The notes below the pieces were generated by a model that saw only the letters and a list, made by a program, of their open reading frames with translations, made no database searches and was not told where the DNA came from. This document shows, piece by piece, positions 1 to 10,877 of a DNA stretch of 64,000 nt. This DNA is from Pseudoluteimonas sp047602125 (lineage in GTDB: Bacteria > Pseudomonadota > Gammaproteobacteria > Xanthomonadales > Xanthomonadaceae), in contig JASGIB010000001.1 in assembly GCA_047602125.1 (NCBI GenBank), positions 1,240,001 to 1,304,000 of the forward strand, given 5' to 3'. The position numbers were made by a program, and so were the translations under genes. The number at the start of each line of letters is the position of its first letter. Position 1 is the stretch's first letter.

Positions 1-262
1 AGTTCCGCACCAGCGCGTAGGCGACATCGAGCAGCCAGAAATACAACGGCGGCTTGTCCGGATAGAGTTCCGAACCGCGATGCGGGAACCACCAGTCGCC
101 CGATTCCCACATCTGCTTCGCCACCAGCACGAAGCGCGGCTCGTCCGAAGGCCAGGGCTGGCGCATGCCGATGCCGGCGGCGAGCACGACGAAGGCGATG
201 GCGAGGAACCACCACAGTTCGCGGCGCTGGCGCGGGTCGAGCGGAGCGGGGACGGGGGTCAT
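1..262 (-). CDS. Glycosyltransferase family 39 (ArnT/PMT-like), N-terminal part
   Basis: This gene runs off the left edge, so only the first 87 residues are visible. They comprise a short cytoplasmic tail, one hydrophobic helix (about residues 17-36), and a loop with DEPRF, then GDWWFP and YPDKPPLYFW. The acidic DE pair followed by the Y-x-x-KPPL-Y-W stretch is the first periplasmic loop signature of the ArnT/PMT_2 family. These enzymes move a sugar from a polyprenyl-phosphate carrier onto lipid A or another acceptor at the inner membrane. The acceptor cannot be inferred here. The ATG at 262 lies 50 bases beyond the rsmB stop on the same strand, so it may be the last gene of the def-fmt-rsmB transcript. 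Confidence 0.75.
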   Translation of the reverse strand, partial: MTPVPAPLDPRQRRELWWFLAIAFVVLAAGIGMRQPWPSDEPRFVLVAKQMWESGDWWFPHRGSELYPDKPPLYFWLLDVAYALVRN

Positions 263-312
263 CGCCGCGCGATGATAGCTGCGCCCGGGTCGCCGCGCCG
301 TCGGAACAAGCG

Positions 313-1599
313 TCAGGACTTGCGCAACCGCGCGACGAAGAAGCCGTCCATCCCGGCTTCGCCCGGCAGGCGCTGCGAACCGAAACCGGTGTCGCGGCCG
401 AAGCGCGCATCCAGCGGTTCCGGCACGGCGTCCGCATGGCGTTCGAGGAAGGCGCGGACCTGCCGCGAATTTTCCTCCGACAGGATCGAACAGGTCGCGT
501 ACAACAACGCACCGCCGGGCGCGAGCGTCGACCATGACGCGTCGAGCAAGGTCGCCTGCAACGCCACCAACGCGGCGAGATCGGATTCGCGCCGATGCAG
601 CAGCACGTCCGGTTGCCTGCGGACGATGCCGGTGGCCGAGCACGGCGCATCGAGCAGGATCGCGTCGAATGCGGTTCCATCCCGCCACGCTTCCGGAGCG
701 GCCGCGTCCGCGGCGCGCGTTCCGATGTCGAGGCCGAGCCGCGCGAAGGTCTCCTGCATGCGGCGCACGCGGCGGGCGTCGACATCCAGCGCGAGGATGC
801 GCAGCGACGGATCGCGTTCGGCGAGGTGCGCGGCCTTGCCACCGGGCGCCGCGCAGGCGTCGAGCACGCGCGAACCCGGCGGCGGCGCCAGCGCATCGGC
901 CACCGCCTGCGCGCTGCCGTCCTGCACCGAGACGTTGCCGGCGTCGAAGCCCGGCAGTTGCGCGACCGGCACCGCCGATTCCAATTTCACCGCATCGACT
1001 AGCGATGCGTCGATCGCCGCATCCATGCCGGCATCGCGCAACCGCTGCAGGTAGTCGTCGCGCGCCACCCGACGGCGATTCACCCGCAACCACATCGGCG
1101 CTTCCTTCGCGCTTTCGGCGAAAACCGCGTCGGCATCGCCGGGCCAGTCTTGGCGAATGCGTTTCGCCAGCCATCCCGGCCACGCGGCGCCCGCATCCGC
1201 GGCCGGCAAGGATTCGCGCGAGGCGCGCCGCAGCATCGCGTTCACCAGGCCGGCCTGGTGCGCACGACCCAATTCGCGCGCGGCGGCGACGCTGGCATCG
1301 ACCGCGGCGTGCGGCGCGAGGCCCAGCGCGTCGAGTTGCGCGAACCCGGCCCACAGCAGCGCGCGCAACTCGTTGTCGCGACGACCGGGCGGCTTCGGCA
1401 TCCACGCCGCGATCGCCGCTTCGTAACGCGCGCGGCTGCGCAACGCGGCGAACACGATGGCTTCCGCCAAGGCGCGGTCGCGCGGATCCGGCAGCGCGGG
1501 CAATGCATCGGCGAATTCGACCTTGAGCGAACGCCCTCGATGCACGACCGCATCGAGGATGCGCATCGCGGCCACGCGCGCGGCGACGCCGGCGCTCAT
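313..1599 (-). CDS. rsmB: 16S rRNA (cytosine-967-C5)-methyltransferase RsmB
   Basis: Makes m5C967 in 16S rRNA with S-adenosylmethionine. The 428-residue protein has an N-terminal NusB-like helical RNA-binding domain (about 1-140) and a Rossmann methyltransferase domain. The SAM motif DACAAPGGK is at 247-255. The two cysteines of the RNA m5C family are present, in DAPCSATG (C320) and ATCSI (C370, the nucleophile by family knowledge). Length matches the family. The ATG overlaps the fmt stop in an ATGA, so the two are translationally coupled in the common def-fmt-rsmB order. Confidence 0.95.
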   Translation of the reverse strand: MSAGVAARVAAMRILDAVVHRGRSLKVEFADALPALPDPRDRALAEAIVFAALRSRARYEAAIAAWMPKPPGRRDNELRALLWAGFAQLDALGLAPHAAVDASVAAARELGRAHQAGLVNAMLRRASRESLPAADAGAAWPGWLAKRIRQDWPGDADAVFAESAKEAPMWLRVNRRRVARDDYLQRLRDAGMDAAIDASLVDAVKLESAVPVAQLPGFDAGNVSVQDGSAQAVADALAPPPGSRVLDACAAPGGKAAHLAERDPSLRILALDVDARRVRRMQETFARLGLDIGTRAADAAAPEAWRDGTAFDAILLDAPCSATGIVRRQPDVLLHRRESDLAALVALQATLLDASWSTLAPGGALLYATCSILSEENSRQVRAFLERHADAVPEPLDARFGRDTGFGSQRLPGEAGMDGFFVARLRKS

Positions 1600-2513
1600 G
1601 CAGTCAGGTCACGGCGTGCGTTGAGGTAGTCGGCGGCGGTGATCGCCTTGCCGCCTTCGCGCTGCAGCACGCGGATGCGCAACGCGCCCTGGCCGCAGGC
1701 CACGTCGATGCCGTCGCGCCCTGCGGCGAGCACGCTGCCCGGCGTCGCCGGATGCATCGCTTCGATGGCGATGGCGCCGTGGATGCGCAGGCGTTCGCCG
1801 CCGAGCATCGCTTCGGCCATCGGCCAGGGATTGAACGCGCGGACCTTGCGCTCGAGTTCGATCGCCGGCCGCGACCAGTCGAGCCGCGCTTCGGACTTGT
1901 CGAGCTTGCGCGCGTAGGTCGCGCCTTCGTCGGCTTGCGGTTTCGGCGGAAGGCGCACGCCCACGCGCAGCAGGCCGAGGCCGTCGGCCAGCACCTGCGC
2001 GCCGAGTTCGGCGAGGCGGTCGTGCAACTGCCCGCCGGTCTCGTTCGCGCCAACGGGAATGCGTTGTTCCAGCAGCACCGGACCGGTATCGAGCCCGGCT
2101 TCCATCTGCATCAGGCAGACGCCGGTTTCGGAATCGCCAGCCTCGATCGCGCGCTGGATCGGCGCCGCGCCGCGCCAGCGCGGCAGCAGCGATGCGTGCA
2201 CGTTCCAGCAGCCGTATTGCGGGATGGCGAGCACGCTGCGCGGCAACAGCAGGCCGTAGGCGACGACGATCATCACGTCGGGCTGCAGCGCGCGCAGGGC
2301 GTCCTTCGACAGCGCGGACTTGAAGTTTTCCGGCTGCAGCACCGGGATCCCGCGCTGCACCGCCTCCAGCTTCACCGGCGAGGCCTGCAGCCCGCGACCA
2401 CGACCCGCGGGGCGGTCGGGTTGCGTGTACACGGCGACGACTTCGTTGTGGCGCGCGGCGGCGCGCAGGCTGGGCACCGCGAAGTCCGGGGTACCGGCGA
2501 AGACGATCCTCAT
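1596..2513 (-). CDS. fmt: Methionyl-tRNA formyltransferase
   Basis: Formylates the amino group of Met-tRNAfMet with 10-formyl-tetrahydrofolate. The 305-residue protein starts MRIVFAGTPDFA, the usual fmt N-terminus. A much longer upstream reading frame exists, but its extra residues are low-complexity and overlap def. The catalytic trio appears as N104 and H106 in NVHASLLPRWRGAAPIQ and D142 in LDTGP. The C-terminal OB-fold tRNA-binding part follows from about residue 205. It lies 91 bases after def and shares ATGA with rsmB. The def-fmt gap holds a perfect 15-bp inverted repeat. Confidence 0.95.
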   Translation of the reverse strand: MRIVFAGTPDFAVPSLRAAARHNEVVAVYTQPDRPAGRGRGLQASPVKLEAVQRGIPVLQPENFKSALSKDALRALQPDVMIVVAYGLLLPRSVLAIPQYGCWNVHASLLPRWRGAAPIQRAIEAGDSETGVCLMQMEAGLDTGPVLLEQRIPVGANETGGQLHDRLAELGAQVLADGLGLLRVGVRLPPKPQADEGATYARKLDKSEARLDWSRPAIELERKVRAFNPWPMAEAMLGGERLRIHGAIAIEAMHPATPGSVLAAGRDGIDVACGQGALRIRVLQREGGKAITAADYLNARRDLTA

Positions 2514-2531
2514 GGGAGAAACGAAGGGAAG

Positions 2532-2583
2532 GGAACGAGGAACGAGAGAAAACGGATTCGCGCGCCCACTCGTTCCTCGTTCC
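2532..2583. repeat. 15-bp perfect inverted repeat between def and fmt
   Basis: Bases 2532-2546 (GGAACGAGGAACGAG) are repeated in inverse complement at 2569-2583, with a 22-base spacer. A third partial TCGTTCCT lies at 2591-2598. The arms are themselves made of a repeated GAACGAG unit. It could form a strong hairpin in the def-fmt mRNA immediately before the fmt start, and could slow ribosomes or protect the upstream message. There is no U-run, so it is not a standard intrinsic terminator. It may belong to a dispersed repeat family, but only one copy was seen here. Confidence 0.7.
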
Positions 2584-2604
2584 TCTTCACTCGTTCCTGC
2601 TCCG

Positions 2605-3120
2605 TCAGGCCGCGGCCTGGCGGCGGACCTTGGCGAGCTTCTTCCTGACCATCTCGCGCTTGAGCGGTGAGAGGTAGTCGACGAACAGCTTGCCGTCGAG
2701 GTGGTCCATTTCGTGCTGGATGCAGACCGCGAGCAGGCCGTCGATGCGCAGCTCCTGCGCATTGCCGTCGCGGTCGAGGAAGCGCACGTCGATCTCGTTG
2801 GCGCGGGTGACGTCGGCGTAGATGCCGGGCACCGACAGGCAGCCTTCCTGGTAGACCTGTTCGCCGTCGCGGGACACGATCTCCGGGTTCACGAACACCA
2901 TCGGCCGGTCCTTCTCCTCGGACACGTCGATCACCATGAAGCGCTGGTGCACGTCGACCTGGCTGGCGGCCAGGCCGATGCCGGGGGCGGCGTACATGGT
3001 TTCGAACATGTCGTCGAACAGGCGCTGGAACGCCGGATCGGCCAGTCGCGCGGGATCCACCGGCACCGCCTTGGTGCGCAGGCGCGGGTCTGGGAACTCG
3101 AGGATGGGCAGCAGGGCCAT
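2605..3120 (-). CDS. def: Peptide deformylase
   Basis: Removes the formyl group from the N-terminal Met of new proteins and partners functionally with fmt. The 171-residue protein has all three metal-site motifs: GIGLAASQ (47-54), EGCLSVPG (C94 as metal ligand) and QHEMDHLDG (H136 and H140 ligands, E137 catalytic). The start at 3120 gives MALLPILEFPDPRLR, typical of proteobacterial deformylases. Longer in-frame extensions upstream would run antisense through the LysM and dprA genes and were rejected. It diverges from the LysM gene across 135 bases. Confidence 0.95.
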   Translation of the reverse strand: MALLPILEFPDPRLRTKAVPVDPARLADPAFQRLFDDMFETMYAAPGIGLAASQVDVHQRFMVIDVSEEKDRPMVFVNPEIVSRDGEQVYQEGCLSVPGIYADVTRANEIDVRFLDRDGNAQELRIDGLLAVCIQHEMDHLDGKLFVDYLSPLKREMVRKKLAKVRRQAAA

Positions 3121-3255
3121 GGCGGGAAATTGGGGTCGACGTAGCACAACGGCAAGCCGGGCTGGGCATTGTACGCCCGCAGGCTTGCAAAGGCCCGCCG
3201 AATATGGGCTAGATTGGGGTTGCTGCACGGGGAAAATCGCAAGGGGAGCGGGCAC

Positions 3256-4428
3256 ATGGCCGCAATGCTTGAACGCCTTTCTAAGGGCTGGCGCACCGCT
3301 CTGGTGGCCGCCGCCCTCACTGTCGGGAGCGTCGCGGTGGCGCAGGAATTCCGCGCCGACCATCCCGATACCTACGTCGTGAAGCGTGGCGACACGCTCT
3401 GGGACATCGCCGGCAAGTTCCTGCGCAAGCCGTGGCTGTGGCCGGAAATCTGGCAGGCCAACCCGCAGATCCGGAACCCGCACCTGATCTACCCGGGCGA
3501 CGTCATCAGCCTCGCCTACCTCGACCGCGTCGGCCTGACCCCGGGGCCGCGCGCCGAGGCGCCGATCAATGCGATCCCGCTGTCGGACGTCGAGAAATAC
3601 CTCAAGGACCTGCGCGTGGTCGACCAGTTCGACCAGCTGCCCTACGTCGTCGGCCTCGAGGAAGACCATCTGCGCGTCGCCCAGGGCCAGGTCGCCTACA
3701 TCCGCGGCGTCGCCAACGCGCAGCCCGGCCAGCGCTACCTCGTCGTGCGCCCGACCGTGCGCTACACCCACCTGAGCCGCGCCGGCCTGTGCTGCGACCG
3801 CTTCGGCAAGGACGACCTCGATTACCGCGGCCGCCTCGACATCGACCAGACCGAGAAGTTCTGGAGCGATGCCGTGTTCCCGGACAAGGGCAACGAGACG
3901 CTGGGCTACGAGTTGATGCGCGTCGGCGCCGGCACCGTCACCCGCGGCGAAGGCCACGGCATCGACGTCGCCACCCTGCTGATGGATTCCGAAGGCCGCG
4001 AAATCCGCGTCGGCGACCGCGTCCTGCCAGTCGACCCGCAGCCCTACGACCTGCAGTTCTTCCCGCACCCGCCCAAGCAGATGGCCGACTACGGCCGCCT
4101 GCAGGTGCTCGCGGTGTCCGACATGCTCACCTCGGGCGGCAGCCACGACGTGATCGCGATTTCCGGCGGCAGCCGCGAAGGCATCGACAACGGCACCGTG
4201 TTCTCGCTGTGGCGCAACGGTTCCAACGTGGTCGACCGGGTCGAATATTCGCCAGAACGCCAACCGTCCACCGTCGATTGGCGCGAGAAGGTGCGCCTGC
4301 CGGACGAATTCGCCGGCCACGCGATCGTGTTCCGCACCTTCGACAAGGTCAGCTATGCGCTGGTGATGGACGGCACGCGCCCGGTGCGCGTCGGCTACCA
4401 GGCCAAGCATCCCGACGCGACCTACTGA
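3256..4428 (+). CDS. Exported LysM-domain protein
   Basis: The 390-residue protein has a signal peptide (about 1-31, ending SVAVAQ). A LysM peptidoglycan-binding domain follows at about 39-90, starting TYVVKRGDTLWDIAGKF and ending NPHLIYPGDVI. The remaining 300 residues have no enzyme motif that I recognise. The ATG at 3256 was chosen because AAGGGGAG at 3241-3248 gives a good ribosome-binding site and the signal peptide starts there. A further ATG at 3265 is possible. It is divergent from def, and dprA follows 83 bases later. The role is probably cell-wall binding or envelope maintenance in the periplasm. Confidence 0.85.
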   Translation: MAAMLERLSKGWRTALVAAALTVGSVAVAQEFRADHPDTYVVKRGDTLWDIAGKFLRKPWLWPEIWQANPQIRNPHLIYPGDVISLAYLDRVGLTPGPRAEAPINAIPLSDVEKYLKDLRVVDQFDQLPYVVGLEEDHLRVAQGQVAYIRGVANAQPGQRYLVVRPTVRYTHLSRAGLCCDRFGKDDLDYRGRLDIDQTEKFWSDAVFPDKGNETLGYELMRVGAGTVTRGEGHGIDVATLLMDSEGREIRVGDRVLPVDPQPYDLQFFPHPPKQMADYGRLQVLAVSDMLTSGGSHDVIAISGGSREGIDNGTVFSLWRNGSNVVDRVEYSPERQPSTVDWREKVRLPDEFAGHAIVFRTFDKVSYALVMDGTRPVRVGYQAKHPDATY

Positions 4429-4463
4429 GCGCATCGATTTAGGGTTTTTCCGAATGTTCCACG

Positions 4464-4487
4464 CGACGGCGCCCGAGGGCGCCGTCG
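4464..4487 (+). terminator. Hairpin between the LysM gene and dprA
   Basis: CGACGGCGCC (4464-4473) pairs perfectly with GGCGCCGTCG (4478-4487) around a CGAG tetraloop. It is followed by TCGTTTCC rather than a clean T-run. It sits 35 bases after the LysM stop and 24 bases before the dprA ATG. It may be a weak terminator or attenuator. Confidence 0.5.
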
Positions 4488-4511
4488 TCGTTTCCGGGCC
4501 ACGCTGCGGCG

Positions 4512-5630
4512 ATGGATTCCGAACGCAACGCCCTGCTCGCCCTCGTTCGCGCCGGTGGCGCGATCGCCCCGCGCAAGCGCCTGCTCGATCGCTGCGGAAG
4601 CGCCGAGGCCGCGCTGGATGCGCCATCGACCATCTGGCGCGAATGCGGTTTCGAAACCCGATTGCCGGCATCGGCGCACGCATCGGATCCGAACGACGCA
4701 AGCTGGCTGGAACGCGAGGGCAACCACCTCGTCGGCTGGCTGGATCCGGACTACCCGCCGCTGCTGCGCGAAATCCCGAGCCCGCCGCTGGCGCTGTTCG
4801 TCAGCGGCGAACCGGCGCGGCTCTGGCATCCGGCGATCGCCGTGGTCGGCAGCCGCGGCCCCAGCGCCGGCGGCCTGCGCCATGCCCGCGACTTCGCAAC
4901 GACCCTGGCAAGCGCCGGCGTGTGCGTCGCCAGCGGACTCGCCACCGGCATCGACACCGCCGCGCACGAAGCCGCGCTCGACGCCGGCGGAATGACCCTT
5001 GCCGTGCTCGGCGCCGGCCACGACCAGCCGTATCCGCCATCGCAGACGCCGCTGCAGTCGCGCATCGCGGGAACGGGCGTGGTAGTCAGCGAATATCCGC
5101 CCGGCACGCCGCCGCGGCGCAGCCAGTTTCCGGCGCGCAACCGCATCCTCGCCGGACTCGCGCTCGGCACGCTGGTGGTCGAAGCGGGACTGAAGTCCGG
5201 CGCCCTGATCACCGCGAAACAGGCCGCCGCGAGCGGACGCGAGGTCTTCGCCCTGCCCGGCTCCATCGACAACCCGCTGGCGCGTGGCTGCCACCAGCTG
5301 ATCCGTGACGGCGCGCAACTGGTCGAATCGCCGGATGAAATCCTGACCGCCTTGCCGCCGCTGGCGACCGGCTTGGGCATGGCCCTTGAACGTCGCCTGG
5401 CGCAATCCGGAGGCAGGGAACGGCCGCCGAAACAGGTTCCGTCCGAGTTCGATCCGCCGGACGACGACCCCCACGGCTTGTGGCAAGCGCTCGGCCACGA
5501 CCCAACCGATATGGATCAACTCGTCTCACGCACCGGATTGACGGCCGCGACCCTGTCCTCCATGCTGCTTGCCATGGAGTTGCAAGGCCGCGTCTCCATG
5601 GAGCACGGCCGCTATTCCCGCAAACGCTGA
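4512..5630 (+). CDS. dprA: DNA-processing protein DprA
   Basis: Loads RecA on incoming single-stranded DNA during natural transformation. The 372-residue protein has an N-terminal SAM-like region and a Rossmann-like ssDNA-binding domain (about 75-290). That domain shows VVGSRGPSAGG, SGLATGIDTAAHEAAL, the NRILAGLALGTLVVEAG stretch and GREVFALPGSIDNPLARG. A C-terminal winged-helix DprA domain follows (about 315-372). It starts at 4512 and is followed by smg and topA, the usual order in gammaproteobacteria. No other competence gene is present in the window. Confidence 0.95.
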   Translation: MDSERNALLALVRAGGAIAPRKRLLDRCGSAEAALDAPSTIWRECGFETRLPASAHASDPNDASWLEREGNHLVGWLDPDYPPLLREIPSPPLALFVSGEPARLWHPAIAVVGSRGPSAGGLRHARDFATTLASAGVCVASGLATGIDTAAHEAALDAGGMTLAVLGAGHDQPYPPSQTPLQSRIAGTGVVVSEYPPGTPPRRSQFPARNRILAGLALGTLVVEAGLKSGALITAKQAAASGREVFALPGSIDNPLARGCHQLIRDGAQLVESPDEILTALPPLATGLGMALERRLAQSGGRERPPKQVPSEFDPPDDDPHGLWQALGHDPTDMDQLVSRTGLTAATLSSMLLAMELQGRVSMEHGRYSRKR

Positions 5631-5820
5631 GGCGCGGTCCGGCCCGGCGTGCGGCGCAGGGATCGCGCCGCGACCGCCATCGCGGGGGGGGCCATGGGCG
5701 ACCATGGGGTGGCGGAGGCCGGCGCCCTTCACGGGGCGGCCGACCACGACACCGGCGGGCAGGAGCCCGACGGTGGCCGAGGTGCCATCGACGCGCCGCC
5801 TGCGGCGCAGGCCGAGGGAA

Positions 5821-6318
5821 ATGAAAGAGAGCATCCTGGACGTACTGCTCTACCTGTTCGAACACTACTTCGCCGAAGACGCCGCCCCACCGCTGCCGCT
5901 GGGCGACGATGCCGCCCTCCGCGACGGCCCGCTGGTCACCGAACTCACCGAAGCCGGCTTCAGTACGACCGAAATCCACAAGGCCTTCGACTGGCTCGGC
6001 GTGCTCGCCGAGCAACGACCCGTCGTCGCGAATGCGCGCGCGCACGGACCGACGCGCGTCTATTTCGGGCCCGAGCTCGACAAGCTCGACGTCGAATGCC
6101 GCGGCTTCCTGCTGTTCCTCGAGCAGCAGGGCATCCTCGGCCCGGAACAGCGCGAGCTGGTGCTGGACCGCGCGATGGCGCTGGACCAGGAGGAGCTCGA
6201 CCTCGACGACCTCAAGTGGGTCGTGCTGATGGTGCTGTTCAACCAGCCCGGCAGCGAGGCCGCGTACGCGTGGATGGAAACGCAGATGTTCCTCGACGAA
6301 CCCGAACCGGTGCACTGA
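5821..6318 (+). CDS. smg: Smg family protein (DUF494)
   Basis: The 165-residue acidic protein starts MKESILDVLLYLFEHYF, as Smg proteins do, and contains the family stretches EAGFSTTEIHKAFDWL and LDLDDLKWVVLMVLFNQPG. Smg is a small conserved protein of unknown biochemical role, nearly always next to dprA. The ATG at 5821 was chosen over upstream in-frame starts because the upstream residues are low-complexity and not Smg-like. The 190 bases between dprA and smg have no clear feature except a run of eight G at about 5683-5690. A strong hairpin terminator follows. Confidence 0.9.
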   Translation: MKESILDVLLYLFEHYFAEDAAPPLPLGDDAALRDGPLVTELTEAGFSTTEIHKAFDWLGVLAEQRPVVANARAHGPTRVYFGPELDKLDVECRGFLLFLEQQGILGPEQRELVLDRAMALDQEELDLDDLKWVVLMVLFNQPGSEAAYAWMETQMFLDEPEPVH

Positions 6319-6359
6319 CCGGAAGCGATCCCACGTCGCCGCAGCCAACTTCGCACACA

Positions 6360-6389
6360 CGGAAAAGGCGCCGGAAGGCGCCTTTTCCG
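6360..6389. terminator. Bidirectional terminator between smg and the exported protein gene
   Basis: CGGAAAAGGCGCC (6360-6372) is perfectly inverted at 6377-6389 around a GGAA tetraloop. The 13-bp stem carries A-runs and T-runs on its outer side, so it can work as an intrinsic terminator for both convergent genes. Confidence 0.85.
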
Positions 6390-6408
6390 CGTTCATGCCA
6401 TCGCCCCG

Positions 6409-6927
6409 TCAATATTGGAACCAGCCGTTGACCGCAAGGATGAGGGTCTGCGGCGGCAACAGGCACGTCATCGAAAACGCGTTGCTGTTGCCGATGAGCT
6501 GCCCGGCCGATCCGCCGAAATCGGCAGCGGTCCATTCCAGGACTGCTTGGTTCGCGCCGGACACGGTGGATGTCTTGCTCGAGTACTGCAGGACGGAAAG
6601 CAGGAAGCCCGTGACCGCGGTGCAGGTCACCTCGTGGCTGGCGCCATCGATCGAATACACCTGCAGCCAGATATCGGTGAAGGCATTGCTTCCGAACGTC
6701 ACGGTCGATGGCAACGGGCAAACCACGAAGCTGCTCGTCGTGGTCGATTCATTGCGGATGCCGGTCGCCTTGAAAGCGAGCTTGTCGTTGCTGCCGGGGG
6801 TGACCGGCTGGCAGGCGGCGCCAGTCGCGGTGGTGGCGCCATTCGTGGCCTTGGCCACCGGGGTCGCGACCAGGCTGGACGCGACGACCAGGATCGCCGC
6901 GAGGGCGGAGAATCGGAGCGGGTGCAT
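6409..6927 (-). CDS. Exported protein of unknown function
   Basis: The 172-residue protein has a signal peptide (about 1-28, ending VATPVAKA). The mature part is rich in Thr, Ser, Gly and Ala, with four cysteines (in AACQP, VVCPLP, VTCTAV and MTCLLPP) that could form two disulfides. It has no motif that I recognise. The residue pattern suggests a beta-rich secreted or surface domain. G+C is visibly lower than in neighbouring topA, which would fit a more recently acquired gene. It is convergent with smg and divergent from topA. Confidence 0.75.
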   Translation of the reverse strand: MHPLRFSALAAILVVASSLVATPVAKATNGATTATGAACQPVTPGSNDKLAFKATGIRNESTTTSSFVVCPLPSTVTFGSNAFTDIWLQVYSIDGASHEVTCTAVTGFLLSVLQYSSKTSTVSGANQAVLEWTAADFGGSAGQLIGNSNAFSMTCLLPPQTLILAVNGWFQY

Positions 6928-7218
6928 GGGATCTCGCTTGTCCTTGCGCGCCGGAATGGCGAGCTTCGACCCAGTAGCGAGAAAGCGTCCTGGAACCGGT
7001 CATGCGGCGACGAACCGGGCGCCGGGAGGGCCGGCGGCGGCCTCCGCCGGCCGGCCGGGAGCCGACCCCGGCCACGACAAACCTTGACACCACGGCCACG
7101 CCCGTGATTCCACTGTAAAAAGGAAACAAGCTGAGCGCCCGGGGCCACCGCCCCGGGCGTTGGCTTCTGCGAACCACGCGCGCGCCGCCCGGCGGCGCCC
7201 ACCGGAACCCCCGCCCGA

Positions 7219-9771
<2,553 letters not shown>

Positions 9772-9833
9772 CCGTGCGGTAACAGGGCGCGGCGTATCGT
9801 CGCGCATGGCTCGCTCAACCGAAGGAGACGGCG

Positions 9834-10253
9834 ATGAACACGCTCGACAAGGTCCTCTATACCGCGCATGTCCACACCACCGGCGGCGGCCGCGACGGCG
9901 GCCGTTCCACCAGCGACGACGGCCACCTCGACGTCACCCATACCCGCCCCGGCGCCGGCGGCGGCACCAACCCGGAACAGCTGTTCGCGGCCGGCTATTC
10001 GGCCTGCTTCATCGGCGCGATGAAGGCGGTCGCGGCGAAACAGCACATCGCCCTGCCGGCGGACCTGTCGGTCGATGCCGAAGTCGACCTCGGCCCGGTC
10101 GGCCAGGCCTTCGGCGTGGCGGTGCGCATGGCGATCCACCTGCCCGGCATGGACGCTGCCGCCGCGCAGGCGCTGGTCGACGCCGCGCACCAGGTCTGCC
10201 CGTATTCGAACGCGACCCGCGGCAACATCCCGGTGGAACTGCGGCTGGCGTGA
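9834..10253 (+). CDS. ohr: Organic hydroperoxide resistance protein (Ohr)
   Basis: A thiol peroxidase that reduces organic hydroperoxides with lipoyl thiols. The 139-residue protein has the two active cysteines of the family, in GYSACFIGAMK and AHQVCPYSNATRGN. The conserved Arg is expected in the GRDGGRSTSDDG stretch near the N-terminus. GAAGGAGA at 9821-9828 precedes the ATG at 9834. Its stop overlaps the GTG of tsaC, so the two are coupled. No OhrR regulator is next to it. Confidence 0.93.
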   Translation: MNTLDKVLYTAHVHTTGGGRDGGRSTSDDGHLDVTHTRPGAGGGTNPEQLFAAGYSACFIGAMKAVAAKQHIALPADLSVDAEVDLGPVGQAFGVAVRMAIHLPGMDAAAAQALVDAAHQVCPYSNATRGNIPVELRLA

Positions 10254-10813
10254 ACGCGCGCGTCGATGCGAATGCCGCCGCGCGACTGCTCCGCGGCGGC
10301 GGCGTCATCGCCTACCCCACCGAAGCGGTCTGGGGCCTGGGCTGCGACCCGCGCGACGAAGCGGCGACCACGCGACTGCTCGCGCTCAAGCAGCGCGAAG
10401 TCGCCAGGGGCCTGATCCTGGTCGCCGCGGGCGAAGCGCAGCTCGCGCCGTACGTGGATTTCGAATCGCTGTCCGAACCGCAACGCACGGCGGTGCGCGA
10501 AAGCTGGCCGGGACCGAACACCTGGATCGTGCCGGCTTCGGCCTACGCGCCGCGCTGGATCACCGGCATGCACGACGGCATCGCCGTGCGCGTGACCGCG
10601 CACGAGGGCGTGATCGCGTTGTGCCGTGCCTTCGGCGGCGCCATCGTCTCGACCAGCGCCAACCGTGCCGGCATGCCGGCCGCGACCGCCTTCGAGGCGC
10701 TCGATCCGGCCATCGTCGCCGGGGTGGACGCGGTGCTGGAAGGCGACACCGGCGGGCTCGACCGGCCCAGCCTCATCCGCGACGCGCGCAACGGCGCGGT
10801 GCTGCGGGTCTGA
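10250..10813 (+). CDS. tsaC: Threonylcarbamoyl-AMP synthase (YrdC/TsaC)
   Basis: Makes threonylcarbamoyl-AMP from Thr, bicarbonate and ATP for the t6A37 modification of tRNA. The 187-residue protein begins at a GTG (10250) that overlaps the ohr TGA. The Sua5/YciO/YrdC fold is shown by GGGVIAYPTEAVWGLGCDP, the LKQRE ATP-binding stretch, WPGPNTWIVPA, and STSANRAGMPA. Only the short YrdC domain is present, so it is TsaC rather than Sua5. A tsaC gene close to topA/smg/dprA is a common gammaproteobacterial arrangement. Confidence 0.92.
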   Translation: MNARVDANAAARLLRGGGVIAYPTEAVWGLGCDPRDEAATTRLLALKQREVARGLILVAAGEAQLAPYVDFESLSEPQRTAVRESWPGPNTWIVPASAYAPRWITGMHDGIAVRVTAHEGVIALCRAFGGAIVSTSANRAGMPAATAFEALDPAIVAGVDAVLEGDTGGLDRPSLIRDARNGAVLRV

Positions 10814-10877
10814 ATCCCGCGCGAACTGCGGCACCCGCGTCGCTTGCGTTCGCGCCCGGCACGCGCAAGATGCGCGC

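Noticed and set aside
2605..4701. Long extension of the def frame to 4701
   Set aside because: The extra part runs antisense through the LysM and dprA genes. Deformylase starts at MALLPILEF at 3120.
5631..5820. A gene in the 190-base dprA-smg gap
   Set aside because: Frames are open because of high G+C but contain only Gly/Ala/Arg-rich sequence without a start and ribosome-binding site.
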